Below, one piece after another: positions 35,370-44,212 of a stretch of DNA of 64,000 nucleotides. This DNA comes from Paraburkholderia bannensis NBRC 103871 (GTDB lineage Bacteria > Pseudomonadota > Gammaproteobacteria > Burkholderiales > Burkholderiaceae), in contig NZ_BAYA01000001.1 of assembly GCF_000685015.1 (NCBI RefSeq), positions 186,001 through 250,000 of the forward strand, read 5' to 3'. The position numbers and the translations under genes are program-made. Each line of letters opens with the position of its first letter. The first letter of the stretch is position 1. Below the pieces are notes generated by a model. That model did not search any database, was not told where the DNA came from, and was given only the letters and a program-made list of their open reading frames with translations.

Positions 35370-36380
35370 TCAAGCGAGCGTGCCCCACAGACGCACGCGC
35401 GACACGCCGCCGTCCGGGAAGATGTTGAAGCGCACGTGCGTGACCGGGCCCAGCGCTTCAAGCTCGCTTTCGTAGTAGTGCTGCTTGTCCATCTGCAGCT
35501 TCTGCTCGCCGAGCAGCACCGGCCAGAACATCGCCTGCGTCACGAGCGAGCTGTCCGTGCCGCCCACCACGCGCGCGGCCTGGAACGAGCAGCGATCCGG
35601 ATAGTTGCCCTTGAAGTGCGCCGTATCGACTTCGATCTTCTTGATGATGCCCGGCTGTGCGAGCGCGATGATCGCCCAGTCGTTGCCCGGTTCGCGACGG
35701 CGACGCGTTTCCCAGCCATCGCCCATGTTCACGCCGCGGCCCGGCATGAGCAGCGTCGAAGCGACGCCAAAGTGCTGGTTGTTCGCGCCGACCAGATACG
35801 CGCCGTTTTCCATCGCGGCCAGGTCGAACAGTTCCGAGCGGCTCGCGCCCTTCCAGTCGACTTGCGGCTGGCCATAGACACGCAGACGTGCAATGCCGCC
35901 ATCCGGATAGATGTTCACGCGCAGATGCGTGAAGGGCTGCTCGCTCGATACTTCGACGTAGTGGTGGCTGTTGCCGTTGAGCGAGGTCGACGGCACGATC
36001 TCCGTCCATTGCGTCGATGCGTTGGGCGCGCCGTCCGCGACATACGCGCCTTCGACGGAAGCCGCCGGCGGGAAGTTGCCCGTGAAGTGGCTGGTGTCGA
36101 GATCGAGGCCCTTGATGACGCCCGGACGCGCGAGCTTCACGACGCACCAGTCGTAACCATTGCTACGCTTGCGGCGCGTTTCCCAGCCGTCCATCCACTT
36201 GCCGTGATCGTCGTACTTGCCCGGGATGAAGACGGCCGGCTCCGGATTGAGCATGCGCTCCTTCGGCGCGAAGAAGTCGTCGCTCGCCTCGAGCGCCTGC
36301 GCCCCTAGCCGCGGATCCGCGAGATTGACGAAGCGGCGCGTGAAGTCGGGAGCGTTGGGGTCGAGAGTCGGGAGTGCCAT
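35370..36380 (-). CDS. alc: Allantoicase
   Basis: A 336-residue allantoicase with the family's internal duplication. Each half has a W-E-T-R-R block ([27 protein letters not shown] and [25 protein letters not shown]), a D-T-x-H-F block ([12 protein letters not shown] and [12 protein letters not shown]), and a V-R-x-N-x-P-D-G-G block. It hydrolyses allantoate to ureidoglycolate and urea, matching the AllA step next to it. It lies 84 bases downstream of uraD. No amidase-route gene (AllC type) is present in the window, so the urea-releasing route is indicated. Confidence 0.95.
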   Translation of the reverse strand: MALPTLDPNAPDFTRRFVNLADPRLGAQALEASDDFFAPKERMLNPEPAVFIPGKYDDHGKWMDGWETRRKRSNGYDWCVVKLARPGVIKGLDLDTSHFTGNFPPAASVEGAYVADGAPNASTQWTEIVPSTSLNGNSHHYVEVSSEQPFTHLRVNIYPDGGIARLRVYGQPQVDWKGASRSELFDLAAMENGAYLVGANNQHFGVASTLLMPGRGVNMGDGWETRRRREPGNDWAIIALAQPGIIKKIEVDTAHFKGNYPDRCSFQAARVVGGTDSSLVTQAMFWPVLLGEQKLQMDKQHYYESELEALGPVTHVRFNIFPDGGVSRVRLWGTLA

Positions 36381-36464
36381 CTTTGTCTTCCTTCGTATCT
36401 TTTCTATGGTTAAAACGGCGCTGCGCTCCGCATACAGCGTGTGCCTGCGAAGCGCATCGCCACG

Positions 36465-36986
36465 TCACGCGTCGATCAGCTCATCCAGCCTGAAGCGCGC
36501 GATACGGTAAATCTGATCGAGGCTCGCGCGCATTTCGTCGGCGCGATTGTTGTTCACGCGCGATTCGAAGTTCGCGATGATGCCGTGACGGTCATAGCCG
36601 CGCACCGCAAGAATGAACGGGAAACCGAACTTCTCGCGATAGGCGCGGTTGAGCGCCTGCAATTTGTCGAATTCTTCCTGCGTGCACTGGTTCAGGCCCG
36701 CACCGCTCTGCTCGCGCGTCGATTCTTCCGTCAGCTCGCCGCGCACCGCCGCCTTGCCCGCAAGCTCCGGGTGAGCGTTGATGAGCGCGAGCTGCTGCGT
36801 TTCGCCGGAATGTTCGACGGCGCCCGACATCGTCGTGTGCAGTGCGTCGATGCTTGCGTAGGGCCGTTGCTGCGCTGCCGATTCGGCGACCCAGGGCGAG
36901 TGCTCGAAGATGCCCGAGAGTGCCGCCACGAAGGCGTCGGTCGAGGCCTGATTCAGCTGTTCGAGGGTGTAGTGCATTGCCTTCAT
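36465..36986 (-). CDS. uraD: OHCU decarboxylase
   Basis: A 173-residue protein of the 2-oxo-4-hydroxy-4-carboxy-5-ureidoimidazoline decarboxylase family. It has FVAALSGIFEHSPWVAESA near the N-terminus, INAHPELAGKAAV containing the catalytic His, ERSGAGLNQ-type residues (QSGAGLNQCTQEEF) and FGFPFILAVRGYDR. It converts OHCU, made by UraH, to S-allantoin. It overlaps puuE by four bases (ATGA at 36983-36986), so the two are coupled. Its partners uraH and puuD lie beyond the adhesin and peptide-export genes. Confidence 0.93.
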   Translation of the reverse strand: MKAMHYTLEQLNQASTDAFVAALSGIFEHSPWVAESAAQQRPYASIDALHTTMSGAVEHSGETQQLALINAHPELAGKAAVRGELTEESTREQSGAGLNQCTQEEFDKLQALNRAYREKFGFPFILAVRGYDRHGIIANFESRVNNNRADEMRASLDQIYRIARFRLDELIDA

Positions 36987-37942
36987 GCGGCGGCCCCGCG
37001 GTGATCGTTATGTTGCGGTTGATAGGGATGGTGCTCGCGCCAGTGGCGCGCGATATCGACACGGCGCGTCACCCAGACGCGATCGTGTTTTTCGATGTGA
37101 TCGAGAAAACGCTGCAGCGCGCGCATGCGGCCCGGGCGGCCGAGCAGGCGGCAATGCATGCCGATCGAGAGCATCTTGGGCGCTTCGTCGCCTTCTTCGT
37201 AGAGCACGTCGAAGGCGTCGCGCAGGTACGTGAAGAAGTGATCGGCCGTGTTGAAGCCTTGCGGCGTGGCGAAGCGCATGTCGTTGGTGTCGAGCGTGTA
37301 CGGCACGATCAGTTGCGGCACCGTCTTGCCGCCCGTCACGTCGACATCCATCCAGAACGGCAGGTCGTCGCCGTAGTAATCCGAGTCGTAGAGGAAGCCG
37401 CCGTATTCGGCCACGAGGCGGTGCGTGTTCGGACTGTCGCGGCCCGTGTACCAGCCGAGCGGACGCTGGCCCGTCACGCGCTCGATGGCTTCCATGCCGA
37501 GCTTCATGTGCTCCATCTCGCGCTCGGGCGTCGCGTCCTGATAGTGAATCCAGCGATAGCCGTGGCAGGCGATCTCATGGCCCAGTTCGACGAAGGCGCG
37601 GCCCAGGTCGGGATGACGCTCGATCGCCATGCCCACGCCGAACACCGTGAGCGGCAAGCCGCGCTTCTCGAACTCGCGCAGGATGCGCCACACGCCCGCA
37701 CGCGAGCCGTATTCGTAGATCGACTCCATGCTCATGTGGCGCGCCGGGTAGGCTGCCGCGCCGACGATCTCGGAGAGGAACTGCTCGGAGGCGGGGTCGC
37801 CGTGCAGCACGCAGTTCTCGCCGCCCTCTTCGTAGTTGAGCACGAACTGCACCGCGATGCGCGCCTTGCCGGGCCAGTTGGCCTGCACGGGATGGCGGCC
37901 GTAACCGATCAGATCGCGGGGATATTGGGGATCGAGTGGCAT
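36983..37942 (-). CDS. puuE: Allantoinase PuuE (polysaccharide deacetylase type)
   Basis: A 319-residue metal-independent allantoinase of the NodB/polysaccharide deacetylase superfamily. YPRDLIGYGRHPVQANWPGKARIAVQFVLNYEEGGE at the start is diagnostic, and GHEIACHGYRWIHYQ and GWYTGRDSPNTHRLV line the active site. It opens allantoin to allantoate for the neighbouring allantoicase. The ATG at 37942 gives the family length; the frame remains open upstream to 38254 but that part has no family similarity and runs into the racemase gene. The ribosome site is weak. Confidence 0.92.
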   Translation of the reverse strand: MPLDPQYPRDLIGYGRHPVQANWPGKARIAVQFVLNYEEGGENCVLHGDPASEQFLSEIVGAAAYPARHMSMESIYEYGSRAGVWRILREFEKRGLPLTVFGVGMAIERHPDLGRAFVELGHEIACHGYRWIHYQDATPEREMEHMKLGMEAIERVTGQRPLGWYTGRDSPNTHRLVAEYGGFLYDSDYYGDDLPFWMDVDVTGGKTVPQLIVPYTLDTNDMRFATPQGFNTADHFFTYLRDAFDVLYEEGDEAPKMLSIGMHCRLLGRPGRMRALQRFLDHIEKHDRVWVTRRVDIARHWREHHPYQPQHNDHRGAAA

Positions 37943-38149
37943 GCTGTCGAATCTGTCGAAGGATGATGACGAAACGAAACCGAAACTAAGCGAAACGCCG
38001 CGAGGCGAATGCCCTTTCGCTGCACTGGAACCTTGCGCCACAAGGATTTGCAGGCCTACGGGCATTCTGCTTCGAGGACGGCTCAGTGTAGCGAAATCGT
38101 TCGGGCGCGCCCATACGCGAGGACGGATAGTACGGGTCAAGCGAGGTGT

Positions 38150-38178
38150 ATGTGGCGGGCCGGCAAGGCCCGCCGGTA
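38150..38178 (-). terminator. GC-rich hairpin between racemase gene and puuE
   Basis: GGCGGGCC (38155-38162) pairs with 38168-38175 over loop GGCAA. There is no T-run on either strand, so it may be a weak terminator or a processing hairpin between two transcription units. Confidence 0.4.
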
Positions 38179-38207
38179 TTGCAGTCCAGGCTGTTTGAGC
38201 TGCGTGT

Positions 38208-38996
38208 TTACCCGTAACGCAGCGGGCGCACGGGCGGCGGCGTCTCGGTGACACTCGCGGCGGCGGTCGGGCTGAAGCGGGCGAATTCGCCGTCGTAACG
38301 CTTCGTGAGGGGTCTCGCGAAGTCGCCCCGCTTGCCGGTCACGAGACGCAGCGAAACCAGCGCCTCGACCCATTTCACGGCGGCAGTGACGCCGTCCACG
38401 ACCGGCACGCCCAGTGCGTCTTCAACCTGCGCACAGAGGCTCGTCATGCCCGCACAGCCGAGCACGATGGCGTCGGCGCCGTCTTCGTCCAGTGCGCGGC
38501 GGCATTCCTCGACGATTGCGCGGCGCGCGGCCGAACCCGGCTCATCGAGTTCGAGCACGGCGACGTCGATGGCGCGCACGTTGCGACAGAAGCGCGTCAT
38601 GCCGTAGCGCTCCGCGAGATGCCACGCCATCGCCTTGGTGCGCGAAAGCGTGGTCACCACCGAGAAGCCCGGCGCCAGCACGCTCGCCGCGTGCATGGCC
38701 GCCTCGGCAATGCCGATCACGGGGCCGCGTGCGAGTTCGCGCGCGGCGTAAAGACCGGGGTCGCCGAAGCAGGCGATCACATAACCGTCGAAGCCTTCGC
38801 GCTCGCCCGCTTCGACTTCGGCGAGCAGGCCGGGCGTGGCGAGCGCCTCGTCGTAATAGCCTTCGATGGAAGGCGGCCCCATCGTCGGACTGACAGCCAC
38901 CACCTCCGTGCCCGATGCGACGACGGCACGGGCGCACTGCCCCATCGCCGCCGTCATGCGCTGCGTGGTGTTCGGATTGATCAGTTTGATACGCAT
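38208..38996 (-). CDS. Aspartate/hydantoin racemase family protein, probable allantoin racemase
   Basis: A 262-residue protein of the Asp/Glu/hydantoin racemase superfamily. The first part MRIKLINPNTTQRMT and the catalytic cysteine in VIACFGDPGL and second cysteine in IVLGCAGMTSL fit the two-cysteine mechanism. Hydantoin racemases linked to allantoin genes (HpxA type) interconvert R- and S-allantoin so that both forms can be used. Its place between the NCS1 permease (49 bases upstream) and PuuE supports that role. A hydantoin substrate is the alternative. Length is typical. Confidence 0.8.
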   Translation of the reverse strand: MRIKLINPNTTQRMTAAMGQCARAVVASGTEVVAVSPTMGPPSIEGYYDEALATPGLLAEVEAGEREGFDGYVIACFGDPGLYAARELARGPVIGIAEAAMHAASVLAPGFSVVTTLSRTKAMAWHLAERYGMTRFCRNVRAIDVAVLELDEPGSAARRAIVEECRRALDEDGADAIVLGCAGMTSLCAQVEDALGVPVVDGVTAAVKWVEALVSLRLVTGKRGDFARPLTKRYDGEFARFSPTAAASVTETPPPVRPLRYG

Positions 38997-39045
38997 GGCA
39001 ATTCCTCGATTTCCAGCCGTTGTGACGCGTCGTTCAGGGCTGCTT

Positions 39046-40563
39046 TCAGGCCTGCTGTGCGCGAGCGCGCTGGCCCATCGTCAGCACGCGGTAGAACAGC
39101 GCGCCAAGTGCCGCGCCGATGAACCAGGAGAAGTTCGCTGCATTGCTGAGCGCCGGCACCATCACGCAGACAACCGCGATCACCGCGGCGGGCAGCAGCG
39201 CCATGACCGCACGCCAGTTCACGCCGTTGCTGTACCAGTACGCGCCCTTCGGCGACACCGTGTAGAGATCGTCCACGGCCAGGCGGCCACGCTTCACCAG
39301 GTAGAAGTCAACGATCAGGACACCATACAAAGGGCCAATGAACGCGCCGAGCACATCCAGCGTGTAGTGGATCACAGCCGGGTTGTTGAAGAGGTTCCAC
39401 GGCGTAATGAAGATTGAAGCCACGGCGGCCAGCATGCCGCCTGCACGCCAGCTGATCAGGCGCGGCGCAACGTTCGAAAAGTCGAAAGCCGGCGAGACGA
39501 AATTGGCGACGATGTTGATGCCGATGGTCGCAATCGTGAAGGTCAGCGCGCCGAGAATGACGGCCGTCGGATGATCGATGCGGCTCACGGTTTCGACGGG
39601 GTCGGTAATCAGTTGTCCGAACACAGGCAGCGTGGCCGAGGTCGTAATCACCGTCACCAGCGAGAACGCAAGGAAGTTGACCGGCAGGCCCCAGAAGTTA
39701 CCGCGATGCACGCTGCGCAGCGACTTGCCGTAACGCGAGAAGTCACCGAAATTCAGCATCGGGCCCGAGAAATACGACACCACGAGCGAGATCGCCGTGA
39801 TCATCACCGGAATGACTTCCGTGCCGTGATACTTCACGCCGCCCAGATTCAGTCCGATGTTCTGCCAGCCCGCGCGATAGACCATGTAGCCCGCAAGCGC
39901 GAACATCACCACATAAACCGCCGGGCCCGCGAAGTCGATGAACTTCTTGATGGTCTCCATGCCGTTCCAGAACACGAAGGCCTGCAAGACCCACAGCGTC
40001 ATGAAGCCTGCCCAGCCGACCGTCGAAAGGCCCAGCATGCCGTGCTTGTGCACATCGGCGTAGGGCATTAACTGCGGGACGAACTTGAGCACGACGATCA
40101 CGAGCGCGCTTGAGGCGAGAAACGTCTGGATGCCGTACCACGCCACTGCAATCAGGCCGCGAATCACCGCCGGCACGTTCGCGCCGAGCACACCGAAGGT
40201 GCCGCGGCACGCGACCGGGTACGGCACGCCGTGACGCTGGCTGGGACGCGCAATCAGGTTGCACAGCACGTTGACGATCGAGATGCCGACGATCAGCGCC
40301 ACCAGCACCTGCCAGCTTGTCAGGCCCAGCGCGAACAGGCTGCCCGCGAATACATAGCCGCCGACGCTGTGCACGTCGGACATCCAGAACGCGAAGATGT
40401 TGTAGGCGCCCCAGGTCTGCTCCTTGAGCGGCGCGAGGTCGTGGTTGTAGAGGCGCTCGCTGTAGCCTGCGGGGATCCGCATGCTATCGCCAGGTTCGCT
40501 GTTCTCGCCCGAATCGAAGGTGGGCACTGCAGGACTGCCATGTGACGCGCTGAACTGAGCCAT
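39046..40563 (-). CDS. NCS1 family nucleobase/allantoin:cation symporter
   Basis: A 505-residue transporter with about twelve membrane segments and NCS1 signatures: SERLYNHDLAPLKEQTWGAYNIFAFWMSDVHSVGGY near the start and RPSQRHGVPYPVACRGTFGVLGANVPAVIRG after segment two. NCS1 proteins import allantoin, hydantoin, uracil or cytosine. Next to the racemase and allantoinase, allantoin or a hydantoin is the likely substrate. AAGGAGCGG precedes the ATG at 40563. It is the first gene after the GntR regulator, across a 322-base spacer. Confidence 0.88.
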   Translation of the reverse strand: MAQFSASHGSPAVPTFDSGENSEPGDSMRIPAGYSERLYNHDLAPLKEQTWGAYNIFAFWMSDVHSVGGYVFAGSLFALGLTSWQVLVALIVGISIVNVLCNLIARPSQRHGVPYPVACRGTFGVLGANVPAVIRGLIAVAWYGIQTFLASSALVIVVLKFVPQLMPYADVHKHGMLGLSTVGWAGFMTLWVLQAFVFWNGMETIKKFIDFAGPAVYVVMFALAGYMVYRAGWQNIGLNLGGVKYHGTEVIPVMITAISLVVSYFSGPMLNFGDFSRYGKSLRSVHRGNFWGLPVNFLAFSLVTVITTSATLPVFGQLITDPVETVSRIDHPTAVILGALTFTIATIGINIVANFVSPAFDFSNVAPRLISWRAGGMLAAVASIFITPWNLFNNPAVIHYTLDVLGAFIGPLYGVLIVDFYLVKRGRLAVDDLYTVSPKGAYWYSNGVNWRAVMALLPAAVIAVVCVMVPALSNAANFSWFIGAALGALFYRVLTMGQRARAQQA

Positions 40564-40885
40564 GATCCGCTCCTTGGGATGGATACGCCGACGGAAAAAA
40601 GACGCCTGAACGCCTCAAAACGCGTGCTGCGCCGCTCGATGCGGCTGCCGCGATCCCTGCGTGGATGGCAGCGCCTATGCACTGCGCTGGTCGCCGTGTT
40701 GGCGCCCTGCCCGCCGTGCCGCTGCCATCCCAAATCCTTCCCCGCGCGGCGCACTTCACGAGTCGCGCCGCTTATCATTCAGTTGTCCTTCAGTTCTGCG
40801 TGGTGGGAACATCCATGCTCCCACGCCCGGCCTGGCACTCGCCTGCTACTCGCTTGTCAGCCGCTTGTTACTCGCCGCTCACGCG
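40564..40885. other. 322-bp spacer between the NCS1 permease and GntR genes
   Basis: The permease and downstream catabolic genes need a promoter here. I could not identify a clear hexamer pair or a copy of the TTGTCAACAA element found upstream of the GntR gene. No small gene is supported. Confidence 0.4.
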
Positions 40886-41629
40886 TCAGCGCGCTGCAAC
40901 CGCGGGCTCGCGTGTGCCGAACACATCCTGTAGATCCACCGACGCGCCTGTCGGTCGATCGAGCATCTTCAATTCCACGCCCTGCAGGTGGCGCACCATC
41001 AGCGCTGCCGCTTCCTGCGTCTGCCCCGCTTCGAGCGCTGCAAGGATCGCGTCGTGATCGTCGAACGAGCACGGGCTGCGTCCGGGCGATTCGTAAAGCG
41101 CCGAAATCAGCGTCGAACGCGCGACGAGACCATTCAGGCAATCGCACAGCACCGTGTTGCCGGTCAGCGCCGCCAGTTCGGTGTGGAACTCGCCCGACAG
41201 GCGGATCCAGGCCGGAAAGTCGCGCCCTTCGAAGGCCTTGCGCTCGCGGCGGATCGTCTCGCCGATGCTCTTGAGTCGCCGCGTGCCGTGCTGGGCACTG
41301 CACACGCGCTCTACCACCGCCAGTTCGATGATGCGGCGCATCTCGAACACTTCGTGCACCTCCTGGAGCGACGGGCTGGCAACGAACGCGCCGCGATTCG
41401 GCTCCAGGTCGACGAGGTGATCGGTGGCGAGCAAGGCGAGCGCCTGGCGAATCGGCCCGCGCTTGACGTTGAATACCTCGCACAACTGCGCTTCCGTGAG
41501 CTTCGCGCCAGGCGGCAGACGATGCTCCAGGATCGCGGCGCGGATGCGCGCGGCAATCGCTTCGGGCTTCGTGCCGGTCGCGTCGGCTTCGGTATCGGCG
41601 TTTTGCAGGTCTCTGGGCATGTCTGTCAC
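40886..41629 (-). CDS. GntR family transcriptional regulator (FCD/FadR subfamily)
   Basis: A 247-residue regulator. The N-terminal winged helix (LPPGAKLTEAQLCEVFNVKRGPIRQALALLATDHLVDLEPNRGAFV) is typical GntR, and the C-terminal all-helical FCD domain has FEMRRIIELAVVERV, SGEFHTELAALTGN and DDHDAILAALEAG, giving the His/Asp residues that usually bind a metal and ligand. It lies immediately upstream of the allantoin permease and catabolic genes and likely controls them. Two TTGTCAACAA sites in its own upstream region fit FadR-type operators and suggest autoregulation. Confidence 0.88.
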   Translation of the reverse strand: MTDMPRDLQNADTEADATGTKPEAIAARIRAAILEHRLPPGAKLTEAQLCEVFNVKRGPIRQALALLATDHLVDLEPNRGAFVASPSLQEVHEVFEMRRIIELAVVERVCSAQHGTRRLKSIGETIRRERKAFEGRDFPAWIRLSGEFHTELAALTGNTVLCDCLNGLVARSTLISALYESPGRSPCSFDDHDAILAALEAGQTQEAAALMVRHLQGVELKMLDRPTGASVDLQDVFGTREPAVAAR

Positions 41630-41662
41630 CTTGATGTTGGGTATGCTAGTTTGGACATAAAG

Positions 41663-41674
41663 ATTGTCAACAAT
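41663..41674. promoter_or_regulatory. Candidate GntR operator, copy 1
   Basis: ATTGTCAACAAT (arms ATTGT/ACAAT around CA) matches the FadR-subfamily pattern T-n-GT-nn-AC-n-A. It lies 33 bases upstream of the regulator start codon and shares a 14-base match with copy 2. Confidence 0.55.
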
Positions 41675-41703
41675 TTTATCGGCAAACCTGGGGAATATGC
41701 CTG

Positions 41704-41719
41704 GTCTGACCGGTCAGAC
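41704..41719. promoter_or_regulatory. Perfect 16-bp palindrome upstream of the GntR gene
   Basis: GTCTGACCGGTCAGAC is fully self-complementary and lies between the two TTGTCAACAA copies. It is a candidate binding site for this or another regulator. Confidence 0.5.
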
Positions 41720-41805
41720 ACATGCCTTATTCCTGTGAAAACCGCTTCAATGCTGGGCACTGCGCACACTCATGGTGACAACATGCCCTCGAATGATCCA
41801 ATTTT

Positions 41806-41819
41806 TTGTCAACAATTTT
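41806..41819. promoter_or_regulatory. Candidate GntR operator, copy 2
   Basis: TTGTCAACAATTTT repeats copy 1 exactly over 14 bases, 142 bases further upstream. The arrangement could allow looping between sites. Confidence 0.5.
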
Positions 41820-41887
41820 GCGCGACGGTGGTTCTAGAACATTTCGCTAAAGTGGAATTACCTGGCTGTTAGTTGCATATTGATAAT

Positions 41888-41911
41888 TTAAAACAGCGCC
41901 CGAAGGCGCTG
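41888..41911 (-). terminator. Terminator after ldcA
   Basis: CAGCGCC (41894-41900) pairs with 41905-41911 over a CGAA loop, and the minus strand continues TTTTAAATTATC. It lies 16 bases beyond the ldcA stop. Confidence 0.8.
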
Positions 41912-41927
41912 GTTCATCCGCCGCAAA

Positions 41928-42854
41928 TCAACCCAGATGCGGATAGCCGCTTACGTTGAGTTCGAACCCATGCGCGTTGGCGCTGAGTTTCGCGTCCCCG
42001 CCAAACGGCAGTGTCGCCATGTCCGCGATATGGCCGAACGGCAGGCCCGTGATGACCGGGATGCCCGCCACCGAACGCACCTGCTCCACCACGGCGTGCA
42101 GGTCGTAGCCGTTGTCGTAGTCGAACGGCTTGCCGCCCGAGAAATCGCCGAGTACGAGCGCCTTCTGGCGCGCGAGGATGCCCGAGAGATGAAGCTGGTA
42201 CAGCATGCGTTCGACGCGGAACGGCTGTTCGTTGACGTCTTCGACGAACAGAATGCCGCCCTCCACCGGCGGCATATACGGCGTGCCGATCAGCGACGTG
42301 AGCACGGCCAGATTGCCGCCCCAGAGCATGCCGGAGACGTCCGCGTGCTGTGCCTGCGGCGCCCTCACCTTGAGCGTGAATTCGGGCTGCGTGAGCATCT
42401 GCCAGAAGTGCTGCATCGTGAAGCTGCTGGGCTCCTGTGCGCCAAAATCGCTAAGCAGCATCGGGCCGCCGAAGGTCGTGAGCCCCGCGCGTGCATAGAG
42501 CGCGAGCTGGATGGCGGTGAAATCGCTGTGGCCGACGAGCGCAATCGGCTGCCCGCTCAGGCGCGCTTGCAGGCCCTCGTAATCGAGCCCGTGCAGGATG
42601 CGCACCGCGCCATAGCCGCCACGCACCGCCAGCGCGATATCGGGCAACGCGCGCGAGGGATCGGCGAGACGGTTCAGTTCGGCGGCGCGCTGGCCGTCGG
42701 TGCCGGCGAAGCGCTGGAACCGGCGCTCGGTTGCCTCGATGTTCTCGACGCGATGCCCCTGCGCGCGCAGCCGCGCGATGCCGCGATGCACGGCTTCCGG
42801 ATCATGGGGATAGCCCGACGGCGCAATCAGTTCGATGGTGCGATGGGTGGTCAT
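41928..42854 (-). CDS. ldcA: LD-carboxypeptidase (muramoyltetrapeptide carboxypeptidase)
   Basis: A 308-residue cytosolic serine peptidase of family S66. It has IELIAPSGYPHDPEAVHRGI at the start, RGGYGAVRIL, and the nucleophile Ser110 in GHSDFTAIQ. The acid and histidine of the Ser-Glu-His set are expected in LFVEDVNEQPFRVERML and in the C-terminal GLPFGHIADMATLPFG block. It removes the terminal D-alanine from recycled murein tetrapeptides. It lies 63 bases downstream of tadA on the same strand and has its own terminator. Confidence 0.9.
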   Translation of the reverse strand: MTTHRTIELIAPSGYPHDPEAVHRGIARLRAQGHRVENIEATERRFQRFAGTDGQRAAELNRLADPSRALPDIALAVRGGYGAVRILHGLDYEGLQARLSGQPIALVGHSDFTAIQLALYARAGLTTFGGPMLLSDFGAQEPSSFTMQHFWQMLTQPEFTLKVRAPQAQHADVSGMLWGGNLAVLTSLIGTPYMPPVEGGILFVEDVNEQPFRVERMLYQLHLSGILARQKALVLGDFSGGKPFDYDNGYDLHAVVEQVRSVAGIPVITGLPFGHIADMATLPFGGDAKLSANAHGFELNVSGYPHLG

Positions 42855-42917
42855 GTTCGATGAGTTCGAATTCCACCAGGCGCCATCTGGCTGCGCGGCG
42901 CGACGTGGCGGGATGGA

Positions 42918-43538
42918 TCAGTTGGGATCGGCGCCGCCCGCTTCGGCGGCGGCACGGCGTGCTTCGCGGCTCGCACGGCGGCGCTCGGCAAAAAACGAGC
43001 GCAGCGCATCGCCACACTCGGTCTCCAGCACCCCGCCCACCACGCTCGTATGGTGGTTGAGCTGCTCGTTCGAGAACGCATCGACGACGCTGCCACATGC
43101 GCCCGTCTTGGGGTCGCGCGCGCCGTACACGACGCGCGAGATCCGTGCGTGCATGATCGCGCCCGCACACATCAGGCACGGTTCCAGGGTCACATAAAGC
43201 TCGCAGCCGGGCAAGCGGTAGTTACCCAGTGCAGCGCCGCCAGCACGCAGCGCGGCCATCTCGGCATGGGCCGAAGGGTCGTGCGCGCCAATCGGATGAT
43301 TGAAACCCGTCGCGATGACTTCGTCGCCGCGCACCAGCACCGCGCCGACCGGCACTTCGCCGGCCGCGCGCGCTTCGTCGGCGGCGGCCTGCGCGAGGCG
43401 CATGAAATGGCGGTCGCGGTCACTGATGGGATCGGGTTGGGGAGGCGCTTCAGGTGCGCAGGAAGCCGCCTCCAGCGGTGCTTGCGCTGCGGCTTCTGAA
43501 GTCGCGCTGAACGCGCGCGGGTCGCCGGACGGCGTCAT
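42918..43538 (-). CDS. tadA: tRNA-specific adenosine deaminase TadA with N-terminal extension
   Basis: A 206-residue deaminase that converts adenosine 34 to inosine in tRNA-Arg. The zinc site is H91-A-E93 in SAHAEMAAL with Cys121 and Cys124 in PCLMC. RDRHFMRLAQAAADEA at about 41-56 is the usual first helix, so about 40 residues rich in Ala/Pro/Ser precede the normal start. The ATG at 43538 is the first start that covers the helix and lies 12 bases after the DUF1992 gene's stop. The extension could be an annotation artefact if a non-ATG start is used. It precedes ldcA. Confidence 0.9.
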   Translation of the reverse strand: MTPSGDPRAFSATSEAAAQAPLEAASCAPEAPPQPDPISDRDRHFMRLAQAAADEARAAGEVPVGAVLVRGDEVIATGFNHPIGAHDPSAHAEMAALRAGGAALGNYRLPGCELYVTLEPCLMCAGAIMHARISRVVYGARDPKTGACGSVVDAFSNEQLNHHTSVVGGVLETECGDALRSFFAERRRASREARRAAAEAGGADPN

Positions 43539-43549
43539 GGCGCTCGTAC

Positions 43550-43951
43550 TCAAGCGGCGCCGGCCGCGAAGCCCTGCGCGCTCGCGGCACGCTCGGACAG
43601 ACGCTCGGCGATGCGGCGGCGATATTCGTGCGGCACGACCATCGGGCCGCCGCGCAGCGATTCCAGCGCCATATCGAGGGCGAGCAGGCGCGCGCGCAGA
43701 CGGCACTGCGCGGCCTTGTCGCCGACCTTGGCGAGTTCTTCCTCGAGATCGCGCAGCGCGCGCAGCTGTTCGAGCGCAGGCGGCACAAAACCGGCGTTCT
43801 TCAGGATGCGGTTCGCGACGCGCACTTCTTCGGGCACGATGAGGTCGTCGTCGAGTTCCTGGGGCGCTCCGGCGCCGGGCAACCCGTCGAGGTCACCGCG
43901 CGCGGCTGCGGCGGCAATCCGTTGTTCGACGAGGGCATCAAGCAATTTCAT
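43550..43951 (-). CDS. DUF1992 (DnaJ-homologue subfamily C member 28-like) protein
   Basis: A 133-residue protein. MKLLDALVEQRIAAAAARGDLDGLPGAGAP is the DUF1992 signature (the ARGDFDNLPGxGKP block), followed by PEEVRVANRILKNAGFVPP. The rest is a charged helix ending in a disordered tail. Bacterial members are of unknown role. The ATG at 43951 begins the conserved domain; one at 43981 would add ten residues without family match. It lies directly upstream of tadA, 11 bases between stop and start, likely in one operon. Confidence 0.8.
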   Translation of the reverse strand: MKLLDALVEQRIAAAAARGDLDGLPGAGAPQELDDDLIVPEEVRVANRILKNAGFVPPALEQLRALRDLEEELAKVGDKAAQCRLRARLLALDMALESLRGGPMVVPHEYRRRIAERLSERAASAQGFAAGAA

Positions 43952-44212
43952 CAGCAATCCACTACGTTGCGGCCACGGCATTCTATCAGGGTAACACCTG
44001 GAAGACCGCGCTCGTCTGACATGGACGACGTGGAGGTCTTACACGTTGACAGGCGCTGGATTTGATGCGAAGCGCATGCGGCGCACGGCCCTGAGATCCC
44101 CGTATAAAGCCGGATTCGTCTGATTGGCGCGCGTGCGAGGCGGGAGTAAGTTCGCTCGATCAGCCGCCAGCCGACGCGCGTTGGCGCCCTTCCCTTACTT
44201 GCGCAGGCAACG

